From the NCBI GenBank assembly GCA_964642165.1, contig CAZXOC010000208.1, forward strand, positions 1-13,380: a DNA stretch of 13,380 bases, read 5' to 3'. A program made the position numbers and the translations under genes. Below are positions 5,846 through 11,973 of the stretch, one piece after another; position 1 is the stretch's first letter; each line of letters begins with the position of its first letter. Under the pieces are notes generated by a model, which saw nothing but the letters and a program-made list of their open reading frames with translations, was not told the DNA's origin and searched no databases. This DNA comes from CAYRVX01 sp964642165 (GTDB taxonomy: Bacteria > Planctomycetota > Phycisphaerae > SM23-33).

Positions 5846-8187
5846 TACTTCGCCTTCGCCAGCGTGCCGGCGAGCTCCGCGCAGCTCGCGAAGCTCTGGG
5901 CGGGGTTGTCGCCGCAGGCGGGCGTGCCGATGACGCGAATCGCGACGACCTTCACGGGCTCGAAGCGGACGGCGAACGTCCGCCCGCCCGGCAGCCGGGG
6001 CGCCTTCGCCGCCGTCGTCGCGGGGTAGGCGTCGATCGCCGCGACGTTCTCCCACTTGCCTCTGGCCGTACGCTTGATCTGGATGCGCGGCTTGCCCCGA
6101 CGCGTGTCCCACCAGCCGCCGTCGTGATAGGACTGGCCGTGGGCGTACGTCACCGTGTTGATCGTCACGGGTGTGGCGCGCTCGACGGCGAACCAGTCCT
6201 CGTCGCGCTTCTTCGCGTTGAAGGTGACGCGCCAACTGGACACGTCGCCGTCCGCGATGCTGCCCGGCACGTTGCCCGCGCGCGACCAGGACTCCCTCGC
6301 CATGAAGAACGGCGAGAGGGAAATGCTCTGGAGGCGCTCCCGCGCCGGCAGCCAGACGGCGTACAACGAGCCGGTGCGTCCGGCCTCGGCGAAGCTCGTC
6401 AGCTTCAGCGCCACGGGCCGGAAGGTGACCTTCCCGTCCCGGGGCGTGGCGGCCAGCCCCCGGCCGGCGAAGAGGTGGGGCGCGACGCGAGCGCCGGGGG
6501 GTACCTCGCAGCTCAGCTCCACCGTGCCGTCGTCCCGCACGGCCGGCATGACCGTCACGAAGGACAGCCCCGGGTTGTGCTCCGCGTCGAACGCCAGGAC
6601 GAGCGGTCCGCGCTGCACGGCCAGCAGTCCCGCGTTGGTGTGCGTGCCCTTCACCAGCACGGCGGGCATGGCCAGGTCCAGCAGGACGCGGTCGCCGCGC
6701 TTCCATTGGCGCGACAGCACGTGGTACCTGCCGTAGACCGCCTTGCCGTCCAGCGGCTGGCCGTTGATCTCGATCTTGTAGCTCCGGCACCAGGAGGGGA
6801 TGCGGAGCATCAGGTCGAAGCGGGCCTCCCTGGCCGGCTCGACGGTCAGCGCGACCTGCCCGTCCACCGGGTAGCGCGTGCGCTGGGTGAGCTTCACGGC
6901 CGTACCGGCGACGGCGGCCTCGAGCGTGGACGGCTCGTAGAAGTTCACCATCACCGCGTCCTCGCGCAGCGCGTAGGCGAGGGTGGGGATCATCGCGATG
7001 GCGCGGGGCCCGCTGGACGTGCAGCAGCTCATGCCCGTGCCGTAGCCCTTGCGCCCGCGGAGGGGCGTGAAGTAGCACAGCGCCTCGCCGGAGGGCTTCT
7101 GGGCGGCCAGCAGGTGGTTGTAGACGACGCGCTCCAGCGTATCGGCGTACTTCGCCTCGCCGGTGATCCGCAGCAGTTGGGCGCAGAGCTGGATCCACGT
7201 CACCTGCGCGCAGTTCTCGGAGACGTGCCCCGTGTTGGGCAGGTGGTGGGGGTCCTGGAAGCGCTCGCCGAGGCTCGTCCCGCCGGTGAGGTACATCTGG
7301 TTGGCGACGATGTCGTCGTGGGCGTACAGGCACGGCGCCAGAAAGGCCGCCTCGCCCGTCGAGCGGTACAGCTCGCACAGGCCCACCAGGTTGGACATCA
7401 TCTCGTAGGCCTTGCGGTTGGCCGTCCGGGCGACGCTGCGCGTCTTCGTGAGCGTGGCGATGATCTTCGGGCCGTGCGGCTGGTCGTAGGCGCGGGTGAT
7501 GTACCGGGCCAGCTCGAGGTAGCGCGGCTCGTGCGTGGCGCGGTAGAGCAGCAGGAGCGGCTCGAGGACGCTGGTGGCCGCCATCCCGACGTGCGTGCCC
7601 GAGCGGATGATGTCGCGCCGGCCCGCGCCGTCGCCGAACGTGCGGGCGAGCAGGTCGCCGATCTTCCTCGCCGCCGCCAGGGCCGCCTCGTCGCCCGTGT
7701 GCTCGTGGTAGGTCATCAGTCCCATCAGGTTGTACTTGTGCGTCCAGACGTCCCACCCGCCCCAGCGGTGCGCCTTGCCGTACGTGCCCAGGTAGCCGTC
7801 GGGCGCCTGGCAGGCGATCAGCGTGCGGACGGCCTCGTCCATCCGGCGCCGCAAGGCCGCGTCACCCGAGTACCCCCACGCGATCGACGCGGCGTGCAGC
7901 CACTTGCCGATGTGCTCGCCGCTCCACCCGCCGCGCTCCGTGGGGCTCTGGAACGTCCGCAGCCGCTGCTCCAGGCTCACCGTCCTCAGGCGGTTCGCGC
8001 GGTTCGCCTCGACGCGCCCGCCCAGCCAGCCCGTCAGCTTCACCTGCCCGGGGCGGGCGGCCGTCGCCTTGTCGGGCACCTTGCCCGAGGTCAACGGCCG
8101 GGCCGTCGCGGCCTGAGCCGCCAGCAACACGCCGGCCAGGCACACCGCCAGCGCGCGCGTCGCCGTCTCGTTCGCCGTGCGTTTCAT
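5845..8187 (-). CDS. Secreted GH127-family beta-L-arabinofuranosidase-like glycoside hydrolase
   Basis: 780 residues from ATG 8187, with GGAGG seven nt upstream and a signal peptide (residues 1-29, ending AAQAATA). The region ~55-420 is the (alpha/alpha)6 barrel of the former DUF1680 family. Residues aligning with HypBA1, the characterised GH127 enzyme, are present: acid/base Glu in GGTSLGERF (E308), zinc ligands in SENCAQV (E324, C326), and the CC pair in GMSCCTSSGPRAIA (C388 as nucleophile, C389 as zinc ligand). Beta-sandwich domains follow, then a discoidin-like C-terminal module (~650-780: SIADGDVSSWRVTF, GGWWDTRRGKPRIQIKR). GH127 enzymes remove terminal beta-L-arabinofuranose by a cysteine-nucleophile retaining mechanism; other DUF1680 relatives act on other sugars, so arabinose is likely but unproven. 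The frame extends upstream to 8433 but that extension lacks a signal and ribosome site and was not used. It is divergent from the dehydratase pair. Confidence 0.88.
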   Translation of the reverse strand: MKRTANETATRALAVCLAGVLLAAQAATARPLTSGKVPDKATAARPGQVKLTGWLGGRVEANRANRLRTVSLEQRLRTFQSPTERGGWSGEHIGKWLHAASIAWGYSGDAALRRRMDEAVRTLIACQAPDGYLGTYGKAHRWGGWDVWTHKYNLMGLMTYHEHTGDEAALAAARKIGDLLARTFGDGAGRRDIIRSGTHVGMAATSVLEPLLLLYRATHEPRYLELARYITRAYDQPHGPKIIATLTKTRSVARTANRKAYEMMSNLVGLCELYRSTGEAAFLAPCLYAHDDIVANQMYLTGGTSLGERFQDPHHLPNTGHVSENCAQVTWIQLCAQLLRITGEAKYADTLERVVYNHLLAAQKPSGEALCYFTPLRGRKGYGTGMSCCTSSGPRAIAMIPTLAYALREDAVMVNFYEPSTLEAAVAGTAVKLTQRTRYPVDGQVALTVEPAREARFDLMLRIPSWCRSYKIEINGQPLDGKAVYGRYHVLSRQWKRGDRVLLDLAMPAVLVKGTHTNAGLLAVQRGPLVLAFDAEHNPGLSFVTVMPAVRDDGTVELSCEVPPGARVAPHLFAGRGLAATPRDGKVTFRPVALKLTSFAEAGRTGSLYAVWLPARERLQSISLSPFFMARESWSRAGNVPGSIADGDVSSWRVTFNAKKRDEDWFAVERATPVTINTVTYAHGQSYHDGGWWDTRRGKPRIQIKRTARGKWENVAAIDAYPATTAAKAPRLPGGRTFAVRFEPVKVVAIRVIGTPACGDNPAQSFASCAELAGTLAKAK

Positions 8188-8198
8188 CCCAGGTCCTC

Positions 8199-8234
8199 CC
8201 GTCCGACGGTCCGCGTTTCCCGCGGCCCGGACGG
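8199..8234 (-). promoter_or_regulatory. Long stem-loop in the GH127 leader
   Basis: Nested inverted repeats CCGTCCG (8199-8205)/CGGACGG (8228-8234) and CCGCG (8211-8215)/CGCGG (8221-8225) with a 5-nt apical loop. In the minus-strand transcript the structure ends a few nt before the GGAGG ribosome binding site and could affect access to it. A second perfect hairpin, GGCGGC-TTGC-GCCGCC (8290-8305), lies further upstream. No convincing minus-strand promoter was found; TGGCAA with GACAAT 17 nt away is weak. Regulatory meaning is inferred from position only. Confidence 0.3.
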
Positions 8235-8332
8235 TCGCATTGTCCCCGCCCCGCCCGCGCGTTGCCAGCACCATGACGGCCGCACCGAGGGCGGCTTGCG
8301 CCGCCGGGGACGCCATCCCGCCCTGTTGGAGG

Positions 8333-8360
8333 TTGCAGACGTGGGCGCAGGGCGTATGAT
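8333..8360 (+). promoter_or_regulatory. Predicted sigma70 promoter of the dehydratase operon
   Basis: TTGCAG (8333-8338), a 16-nt spacer, and TATGAT (8355-8360), giving a start near 8367 and a leader of about 55 nt before ATG 8421. It is the only AT-rich -10-like hexamer in the divergent region and is correctly oriented for the operon. Confidence 0.5.
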
Positions 8361-8420
8361 CCGCCTTCGGCGCGCGGGCGGGCGGGGACGAGCCGCCTCC
8401 TGCGGCCAGAGGCACCGACC

Positions 8421-8708
8421 ATGACCAGGCCACGCCGCCTGAGAGACTCCGCGATCCTCCTGGACGCCCGGGACAACGTCGCGACCGCGCTGGTGGAAAT
8501 GCACGCCGGCGAGTACGTGCTGGACGCCCGGGACGGCGAGCGCACCGTCACGCTGCCCGCGGACATCCCGGCCGGGTTCAAGCTCGCCGTGGCGCCCATC
8601 GGCAGCGGGCAGGAGGTCCGCAAGTACGGCTGCCCGATCGGCCTGGCCACGGCGGACATCCGCGTCGGCGAGTGCGTCCACGTGCACAACATCAGGAGCC
8701 TGGTGTGA
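8421..8708 (+). CDS. UxaA/GarD-type sugar-acid dehydratase, small SAF-domain subunit
   Basis: 95 residues forming a single SAF domain like the N-terminal part of altronate (UxaA) and galactarate (GarD) dehydratases. Family features are clear: DNVATALVEMHAGE, DIPAGFKLAVAPIGSGQEV, RKYGCPIGLATADI and the terminal GECVHVHNIRS. The usual IPxGHK is IPAGFK here, so the His of that motif is replaced by Phe. A separate SAF polypeptide occurs in split altronate dehydratases and in sulfolactate sulfo-lyase (SuyA), so the exact substrate is open. The start at 8421 has only a weak AGAGG about 10 nt upstream, but the domain begins immediately and no better start exists. The stop overlaps the GTG of the large subunit (GTGA). 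Confidence 0.88.
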   Translation: MTRPRRLRDSAILLDARDNVATALVEMHAGEYVLDARDGERTVTLPADIPAGFKLAVAPIGSGQEVRKYGCPIGLATADIRVGECVHVHNIRSLV

Positions 8709-9889
8709 CGGCCGGGCAAGCGAACACGGCGGAGTTGACCCTCCGGGGCTACCGGCGAGGCGACGGGGCCTTCGGCGTGCGGAACCACGTGGTCGTGATG
8801 GCCAGCGTCTCCTGCGCGAACTCCATCGTCGAGCGGATCGCGCGGGCGGACCCGGACGTGGTTCCCGTCACGCACCAGCACGGCTGCACGCACATGGGCG
8901 ACGACCGCGAGCAGATGCTGCGGACGCTCGCCGGGACGTGCGGCAACCCGAACGTCGGCGGGGCGCTCATCGTCGGCCTCGGCTGCGAGAACATCGGCGC
9001 CGCGGACCTCGCCCGGCGCGTGCCCGCCGACGGCCGCGTCGTGCGGACCATCGGCATCCAGGAGATCGGCTCGGCGGACGGCATCCTGGCCGCGGCGGCG
9101 ACGCACCTGCGGGAGATGAAGGAGTTCGTCGCCGCTCAGCGGCGCGAGCCGTGCGGCGTCGCCGGCCTGACGGTCGCGCTGGAGTGCGGCGGGTCCGACC
9201 CGTTCAGCGGCATCACGGCGAACCCCGTCGTCGGGCTCGTCAGCGACCGCCTCGTCGAGATGGGCGCGACGGCGATGCTGTCAGAGATCCCGGAGATGAT
9301 CGGCACGGAGGCGGTGCTGGCCGGGCGCATCCCGGACCCCGAGATCCGCCGGCGGCTCTTCGGGCGCATTGCCGACTACGTGCGGACCGTCCGCGACCAG
9401 GGCGGCGATCTGCGCGGCGCCAACCCCTCCCCGGGCAACATCCGCGCGGGGCTCAGCACGATCGAGGAGAAGTCGCTCGGGTGCATCATCAAGGGCGGCA
9501 CCAGCGACATCGTGGAGCTGGTCCGGTACGCCGAGCGCCCGCGGCGCCGGGGGCTCGTCGTCATGGACACGCCGGGCAACGACCCGGAGAGCGTGACGGG
9601 CATGGCCGCGGGCGGCGCGCAGGTGGTGCTGTTCACGACGGGCGTGGGCACGCCGCTGGGCAGCCCGGTTTGCCCCGTCATCAAGATCGCGACCAACTCC
9701 CGGACGTACGAGCGGATGGCGGACTTCATGGACTTCAACGCCGGGCGGATCGTCGAGGGCGCGCCGATGCCGCAACTGGCCGACGAGCTGTTCGAGCTGC
9801 TCGTGGCCGTCTGCAACGGCCGGCAAACCGCCGCCGAACGCAACCGCTGCCGCGAGTTCGCCGTCAACCGCATCGGCGCGACCCTGTAG
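8705..9889 (+). CDS. UxaA/GarD-type sugar-acid dehydratase, large catalytic subunit
   Basis: 394 residues. GTG 8705 is chosen because AGGAG (8694-8698) lies six nt upstream and the start overlaps the small-subunit stop by 4 nt; an in-frame ATG at 8672 would overlap much more. Family hallmarks run along the whole length: RRGDGAFGVRNHVVVM, THQHGCTHMGDD, GLGCENIG, ECGGSDPFSGITANP, SEIPEMIGTE, NPSPGNIRAGLSTIEEKSLG, MDTPGNDPESVTGMAAGG and TTGVGTPLGSPVCPVIKIATN. Members dehydrate altronate to 2-keto-3-deoxygluconate, or galactarate, or cleave sulfolactate (SuyB). Iron-dependent cytoplasmic catalysis is typical of the altronate/galactarate enzymes. Beside a uronan lyase-like enzyme and an arabinofuranosidase, altronate or a related aldonate is the likeliest substrate, but this is inference. 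Length is normal for a stand-alone large subunit. Confidence 0.9.
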   Translation: MTAGQANTAELTLRGYRRGDGAFGVRNHVVVMASVSCANSIVERIARADPDVVPVTHQHGCTHMGDDREQMLRTLAGTCGNPNVGGALIVGLGCENIGAADLARRVPADGRVVRTIGIQEIGSADGILAAAATHLREMKEFVAAQRREPCGVAGLTVALECGGSDPFSGITANPVVGLVSDRLVEMGATAMLSEIPEMIGTEAVLAGRIPDPEIRRRLFGRIADYVRTVRDQGGDLRGANPSPGNIRAGLSTIEEKSLGCIIKGGTSDIVELVRYAERPRRRGLVVMDTPGNDPESVTGMAAGGAQVVLFTTGVGTPLGSPVCPVIKIATNSRTYERMADFMDFNAGRIVEGAPMPQLADELFELLVAVCNGRQTAAERNRCREFAVNRIGATL

Positions 9890-9921
9890 GCGCGACGCCC
9901 GCCGCGTGCCCGCACGGCGAC

Positions 9922-9943
9922 CCCGCGGCGACGTCGACGCGGG
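9922..9943. repeat. Near-perfect 22-bp palindrome after the dehydratase operon
   Basis: CCCGCG, one base, CGAC | GTCG, one base, CGCGGG: symmetric at every position except one mismatched pair (G9928/A9937). It lies 33 nt after the dehydratase stop. It could be a terminator stem or a dimeric regulator site; with no T-run on either side neither is certain. Confidence 0.4.
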
Positions 9944-9996
9944 ACGCCCCGGATAATCCCCCGCCTACCTTCGGCCTGCCTCGACCCGCGCGGTCT

Positions 9997-10027
9997 CCCG
10001 CATGGCCCTTCGGTGCGGGCCTACAAT
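9997..10027 (+). promoter_or_regulatory. Possible promoter region of the Cys-rich gene
   Basis: TACAAT (10022-10027) is a fair -10 hexamer about 60 nt before the start codon, but no -35 box stands at the proper distance. Immediately upstream CCCGCA (9997-10002) and TGCGGG (10014-10019) form an inverted repeat with an 11-nt centre, overlapping where a -35 or operator would sit. This suggests a possible regulated promoter. Another -10-like GATAAT is at 9952. Confidence 0.25.
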
Positions 10028-10085
10028 GGCATGAACGTCAATGGAACAGACCATGAGACCCAGTAGGGCCGAGAGGAGAATGAAC

Positions 10086-10727
10086 ATGAACGCGAAGATC
10101 ATCGTTGCCGCCCTGGCAGTCGTGGGGCTGCTGCTGCTGCCCGTGGTGTTGGGCATGGCCGGCGCCCAGTGTTGTGGACCCGGTGGCGGAGCGGCCCTCA
10201 CGAAGGCCGCCGGAACGACGGGTGCCGCGGCAGCGAAGCAGGCCTGCGGCGCGGGCTGCACGAAGCCGTGCTGCGCGGCCGGGCCGAAGGGCGTCGCCGG
10301 CAAGAAGGCCTGCGGAGCGACCTGCACGAAGGCGTGCTGCGCCGGCAAGCCCGCGGCGGTCCACGCGCACCTCGCGGCGGCGCTGAAGCACCTCGACAAG
10401 GCCCACAAGGCCATCGACGCCGGCGACCACAAGGCGGCGCTGGCGGCCATCGCCAAGGCGAGGCAGCTCGTCAAGCTCCAGCACGACGGCGCGGCGCGGC
10501 GGATGCCCGTCACCGCCGGCGTCGCGGGCCCGACGGGCGTCTACGCCAACACGCGCTGCCCGATCATGGGCTCGCCGATCAAGGCCGGGAAGACCTACCC
10601 GGCGAACCTGGTGCGGGACTACCGGGGCAAGAAGGTCGCCTTCTGCTGCGGCGGCTGCCCCGCCGCGTGGGACCGCCTGAGCGACGAGCTGAAGGCCAAG
10701 AAGCTCGCCGCCGCGCAAGCCAAGTAG
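10086..10727 (+). CDS. Secreted cysteine-rich protein with YHS/TRASH-like metal-binding module
   Basis: 213 residues from ATG 10086, chosen because AGGAG (10074-10078) is seven nt upstream; the in-frame ATGs at 10080 and 10041 fit worse. Residues 1-27 are a signal peptide or membrane anchor. A Cys-rich part follows: C29-C30, then two 22-residue repeats C54GAGCTKPCC63 and C76GATCTKACC85. Residues ~92-132 are a helical, His/Lys/Ala-rich segment (HAHLAAALKHLDKAHKAID). The C-terminal ~155-210 module has NTRCPIMGSPI and KKVAFCCGGCPAAWDRL (C158, C187, C188, C191), resembling the YHS/TRASH metal-binding folds common in planctomycete periplasmic proteins. It likely binds a soft metal such as Cu or Zn in the envelope; the metal and role are unknown. 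It appears to be monocistronic. Confidence 0.72.
   Translation: MNAKIIVAALAVVGLLLLPVVLGMAGAQCCGPGGGAALTKAAGTTGAAAAKQACGAGCTKPCCAAGPKGVAGKKACGATCTKACCAGKPAAVHAHLAAALKHLDKAHKAIDAGDHKAALAAIAKARQLVKLQHDGAARRMPVTAGVAGPTGVYANTRCPIMGSPIKAGKTYPANLVRDYRGKKVAFCCGGCPAAWDRLSDELKAKKLAAAQAK
10241..10344 (+). repeat. Two coding repeats of a Cys motif, period 66 nt
   Basis: Segments 10241-10278 and 10307-10344 are close copies in phase (22 codons apart), each encoding ACGAxCTKxCCA. Both DNA and protein similarity are visible, which points to an internal duplication within the Cys-rich gene. Confidence 0.7.
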
Positions 10728-10769
10728 CACAGCAGGCGTTGCCTCGGCCCCGAGACCGGGAGCCTCACA

Positions 10770-10803
10770 GACGGCCCGGCGTCACGGACGGCGTCGGGCC
10801 GTC
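10770..10803 (+). terminator. Strong stem-loop downstream of the Cys-rich gene
   Basis: GACGGCCCG (10770-10778) pairs perfectly with CGGGCCGTC (10795-10803). The stem extends inward through five more pairs (two G-U) to a 6-nt loop, about 14 bp in all. It lies 43 nt after the stop codon. There is no T-run, as is frequent for hairpins at gene ends in high-GC genomes. Confidence 0.5.
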
Positions 10804-10889
10804 GGTGCGCGCCGGGGGCGAGGCGCAAACCGCGCGTGCATCCCGCCTCGACTCGGATAGGATCACGGGCCGACAGGCGAGGCGCGAAC

Positions 10890-11441
10890 GTGGACGACGA
10901 CCGCAACATCGTGCTCATCGGCATGCCCGGCGTGGGCAAGAGCACCGTCGGCGTGCTGCTGGCCAAGGCCACACGCCGCGGATTCCTCGACACCGACGTG
11001 TGGATCCAGTCCCGCGAGGGGCGGACGCTCCAGGAGATTCTCGATGCCGACGGGCTGCAGGCCTTCGTCGCGATCGAGGCCGCCCACATCCTGTCCCTCG
11101 ACGTTCGCGGCCACGTCATCGCCACCGGCGGAAGCGCCGTCTACCGCGACGAGGCGATGCGGCACCTGAAGGGCGGCGGGCCGGTCGTCTACCTGCGCCT
11201 GCCGCTGGACGAGCTGGACCGGCGGATCACGAACATGGCCACCCGCGGCGTCGTCCTCGCCCCCGGAGAGACCCTCGCCGCCCTCTTCGAGCGCCGCAGG
11301 CCGCTGTATCAGCGCTGGGCCGACGTCACCATCGACTGCGGCGGCCGGACCCAGGACGAGATCGCCGCCGAGATCGCCGACAGGTTGCGGGCGCGCGGCA
11401 AGTCGGCGGGCGCCGCCGAGCGAGGGGGAGGCCCGGCATGA
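10890..11441 (+). CDS. Shikimate kinase-family P-loop kinase, variant substrate motif
   Basis: 183 residues from GTG 10890 (GAGG about 7 nt upstream; an in-frame ATG at 10836 has no better site). Walker A is GMPGVGKST (11-19). D34 and D36 (FLDTDVWIQ) match the AroK DxD, and ATGGS (78-82) occupies the GGG position. The lid region has R119 in TRGVVLAPGETL, and R137 in RRRPLYQRWAD matches the RxPLY arginine. The canonical FRxxE element, whose Arg binds shikimate in AroK, reads F59-V-A-I-E63. A subfamily annotated as shikimate kinase with this Arg-less motif and an RGVV-APG lid is, to my recollection, widespread in bacteria, so this is probably an inherited variant and not a damaged gene. ATP-dependent phosphorylation of shikimate or a related small alcohol is expected, in the cytoplasm. 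Confidence 0.75.
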   Translation: MDDDRNIVLIGMPGVGKSTVGVLLAKATRRGFLDTDVWIQSREGRTLQEILDADGLQAFVAIEAAHILSLDVRGHVIATGGSAVYRDEAMRHLKGGGPVVYLRLPLDELDRRITNMATRGVVLAPGETLAALFERRRPLYQRWADVTIDCGGRTQDEIAAEIADRLRARGKSAGAAERGGGPA

Positions 11442-11544
11442 ACGTACGCGCACACGTGCGGGTCGTCGCCGCGGGACGAACGCCTCCCCTGTCGAAGTCG
11501 TGTCTGTCGAAGCCCCGGCCCGGCGGGGCCGGGGCTCCGCCGGC
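11438..11544 (+). CDS. Start of an overlapping gene running into gap 2 (unidentified)
   Basis: ATG 11438 overlaps the kinase stop (ATGA) and follows a strong GGGGGAGG by 6 nt, so translation initiation is well supported. Only 35 codons are visible, MNVRAHVRVVAAGRTPPLSK and a Pro/Gly-rich remainder encoded partly by the GC palindrome, before the N run. The product is not recognisable. It may be the N-terminus of the membrane protein whose end emerges at 11646, but the gap length is unknown and the frames cannot be joined. Confidence 0.35.
11511..11536. repeat. Perfect 11-bp GC palindrome beside gap 2
   Basis: AGCCCCGGCCC (11511-11521) and its exact reverse complement (11526-11536) flank a 4-nt loop GGCG. 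Just upstream CTGTCGAAG occurs twice with a 15-nt period (11489 and 11504). The element sits 8 nt from the N run. It resembles a repetitive extragenic palindrome or terminator and probably stopped the assembler. Confidence 0.6.
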
Positions 11545-11644
11545 NNNNNNNNNNNNNNNNNNNNNNNNNNNNNNNNNNNNNNNNNNNNNNNNNNNNNNNN
11601 NNNNNNNNNNNNNNNNNNNNNNNNNNNNNNNNNNNNNNNNNNNN
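11545..11644. other. Assembly gap 2 (100 N)
   Basis: Exactly 100 N, again the placeholder for an unsized gap. It cuts the gene that starts at 11438 and the membrane-protein gene that ends at 11960; whether these are one gene cannot be told. Confidence 0.97.
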
Positions 11645-11645
11645 C

Positions 11646-11960
11646 CCGCGCCGGGCGGAGCGGGTCCCTCGCGGTGTCCGGGCGAACGCCGTCGCCCTGT
11701 TCGGCCTGTTCGCCGTGACGTTCCTGATGGCCTGCGCCCACTTCACCGCCAGGCTCTTCGGCGTCCACTACACCGGAACGCTGTTCGTCGTGTGGGGCGT
11801 CTGGTCGCTGCTCGGCGCGTTCTACGCGGCGGTCTACCTGGGCCTGTGGTGGTGGTGGGTCGCGAAGCTGCCCCGCGCCTACGCCGCGATGGGGCTGGTC
11901 GGCGGGATCGGGCTGTTCGCCGTCCTGGGGCTGCTGGCGCTGGCGGCCTACCTGCTCTGA
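11646..11960 (+). CDS. Small integral membrane protein, C-terminal part
   Basis: The frame is open from the gap edge to TGA 11958-11960, giving 104 visible residues. Three hydrophobic helices are evident: visible residues ~14-33 (NAVALFGLFAVTFLMACAHF), ~44-71 (GTLFVVWGVWSLLGAFYAAV and onward to a WWWW cluster) and ~81-104 (MGLVGGIGLFAVLGLLALAAYLL at the extreme C-terminus). The basic stretch RRAERVPRGVR before the first helix suggests a cytoplasmic flank. The true start is either in the gap or at an internal GTG at 11715, which would halve helix 1 and is less likely. No family recognised. It converges on the reductase gene with 13 bp between stops. Confidence 0.6.
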   Translation, partial: PRRAERVPRGVRANAVALFGLFAVTFLMACAHFTARLFGVHYTGTLFVVWGVWSLLGAFYAAVYLGLWWWWVAKLPRAYAAMGLVGGIGLFAVLGLLALAAYLL

Positions 11961-11973
11961 GTCCGCCGGCGCC

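Noticed and set aside
5722..8424. Plus-strand open frame of about 900 codons opposite GH127
   Set aside because: Motif-free composition, and it is antisense to a gene with complete GH127 catalytic residues; shadow.
8188..8433. N-terminal extension of GH127 to an upstream ATG
   Set aside because: It would place the signal peptide internally, lacks a ribosome site, and overlaps the start and promoter of the divergent dehydratase operon.
10241..10344. CRISPR-like or mobile repeat
   Set aside because: Only two in-frame copies with conserved coding sense; this is an internal protein duplication.
11714..11960. GTG 11715 as the start of the membrane protein
   Set aside because: The frame is open upstream to the gap and helix 1 begins before 11715, so this start would cut a transmembrane segment.
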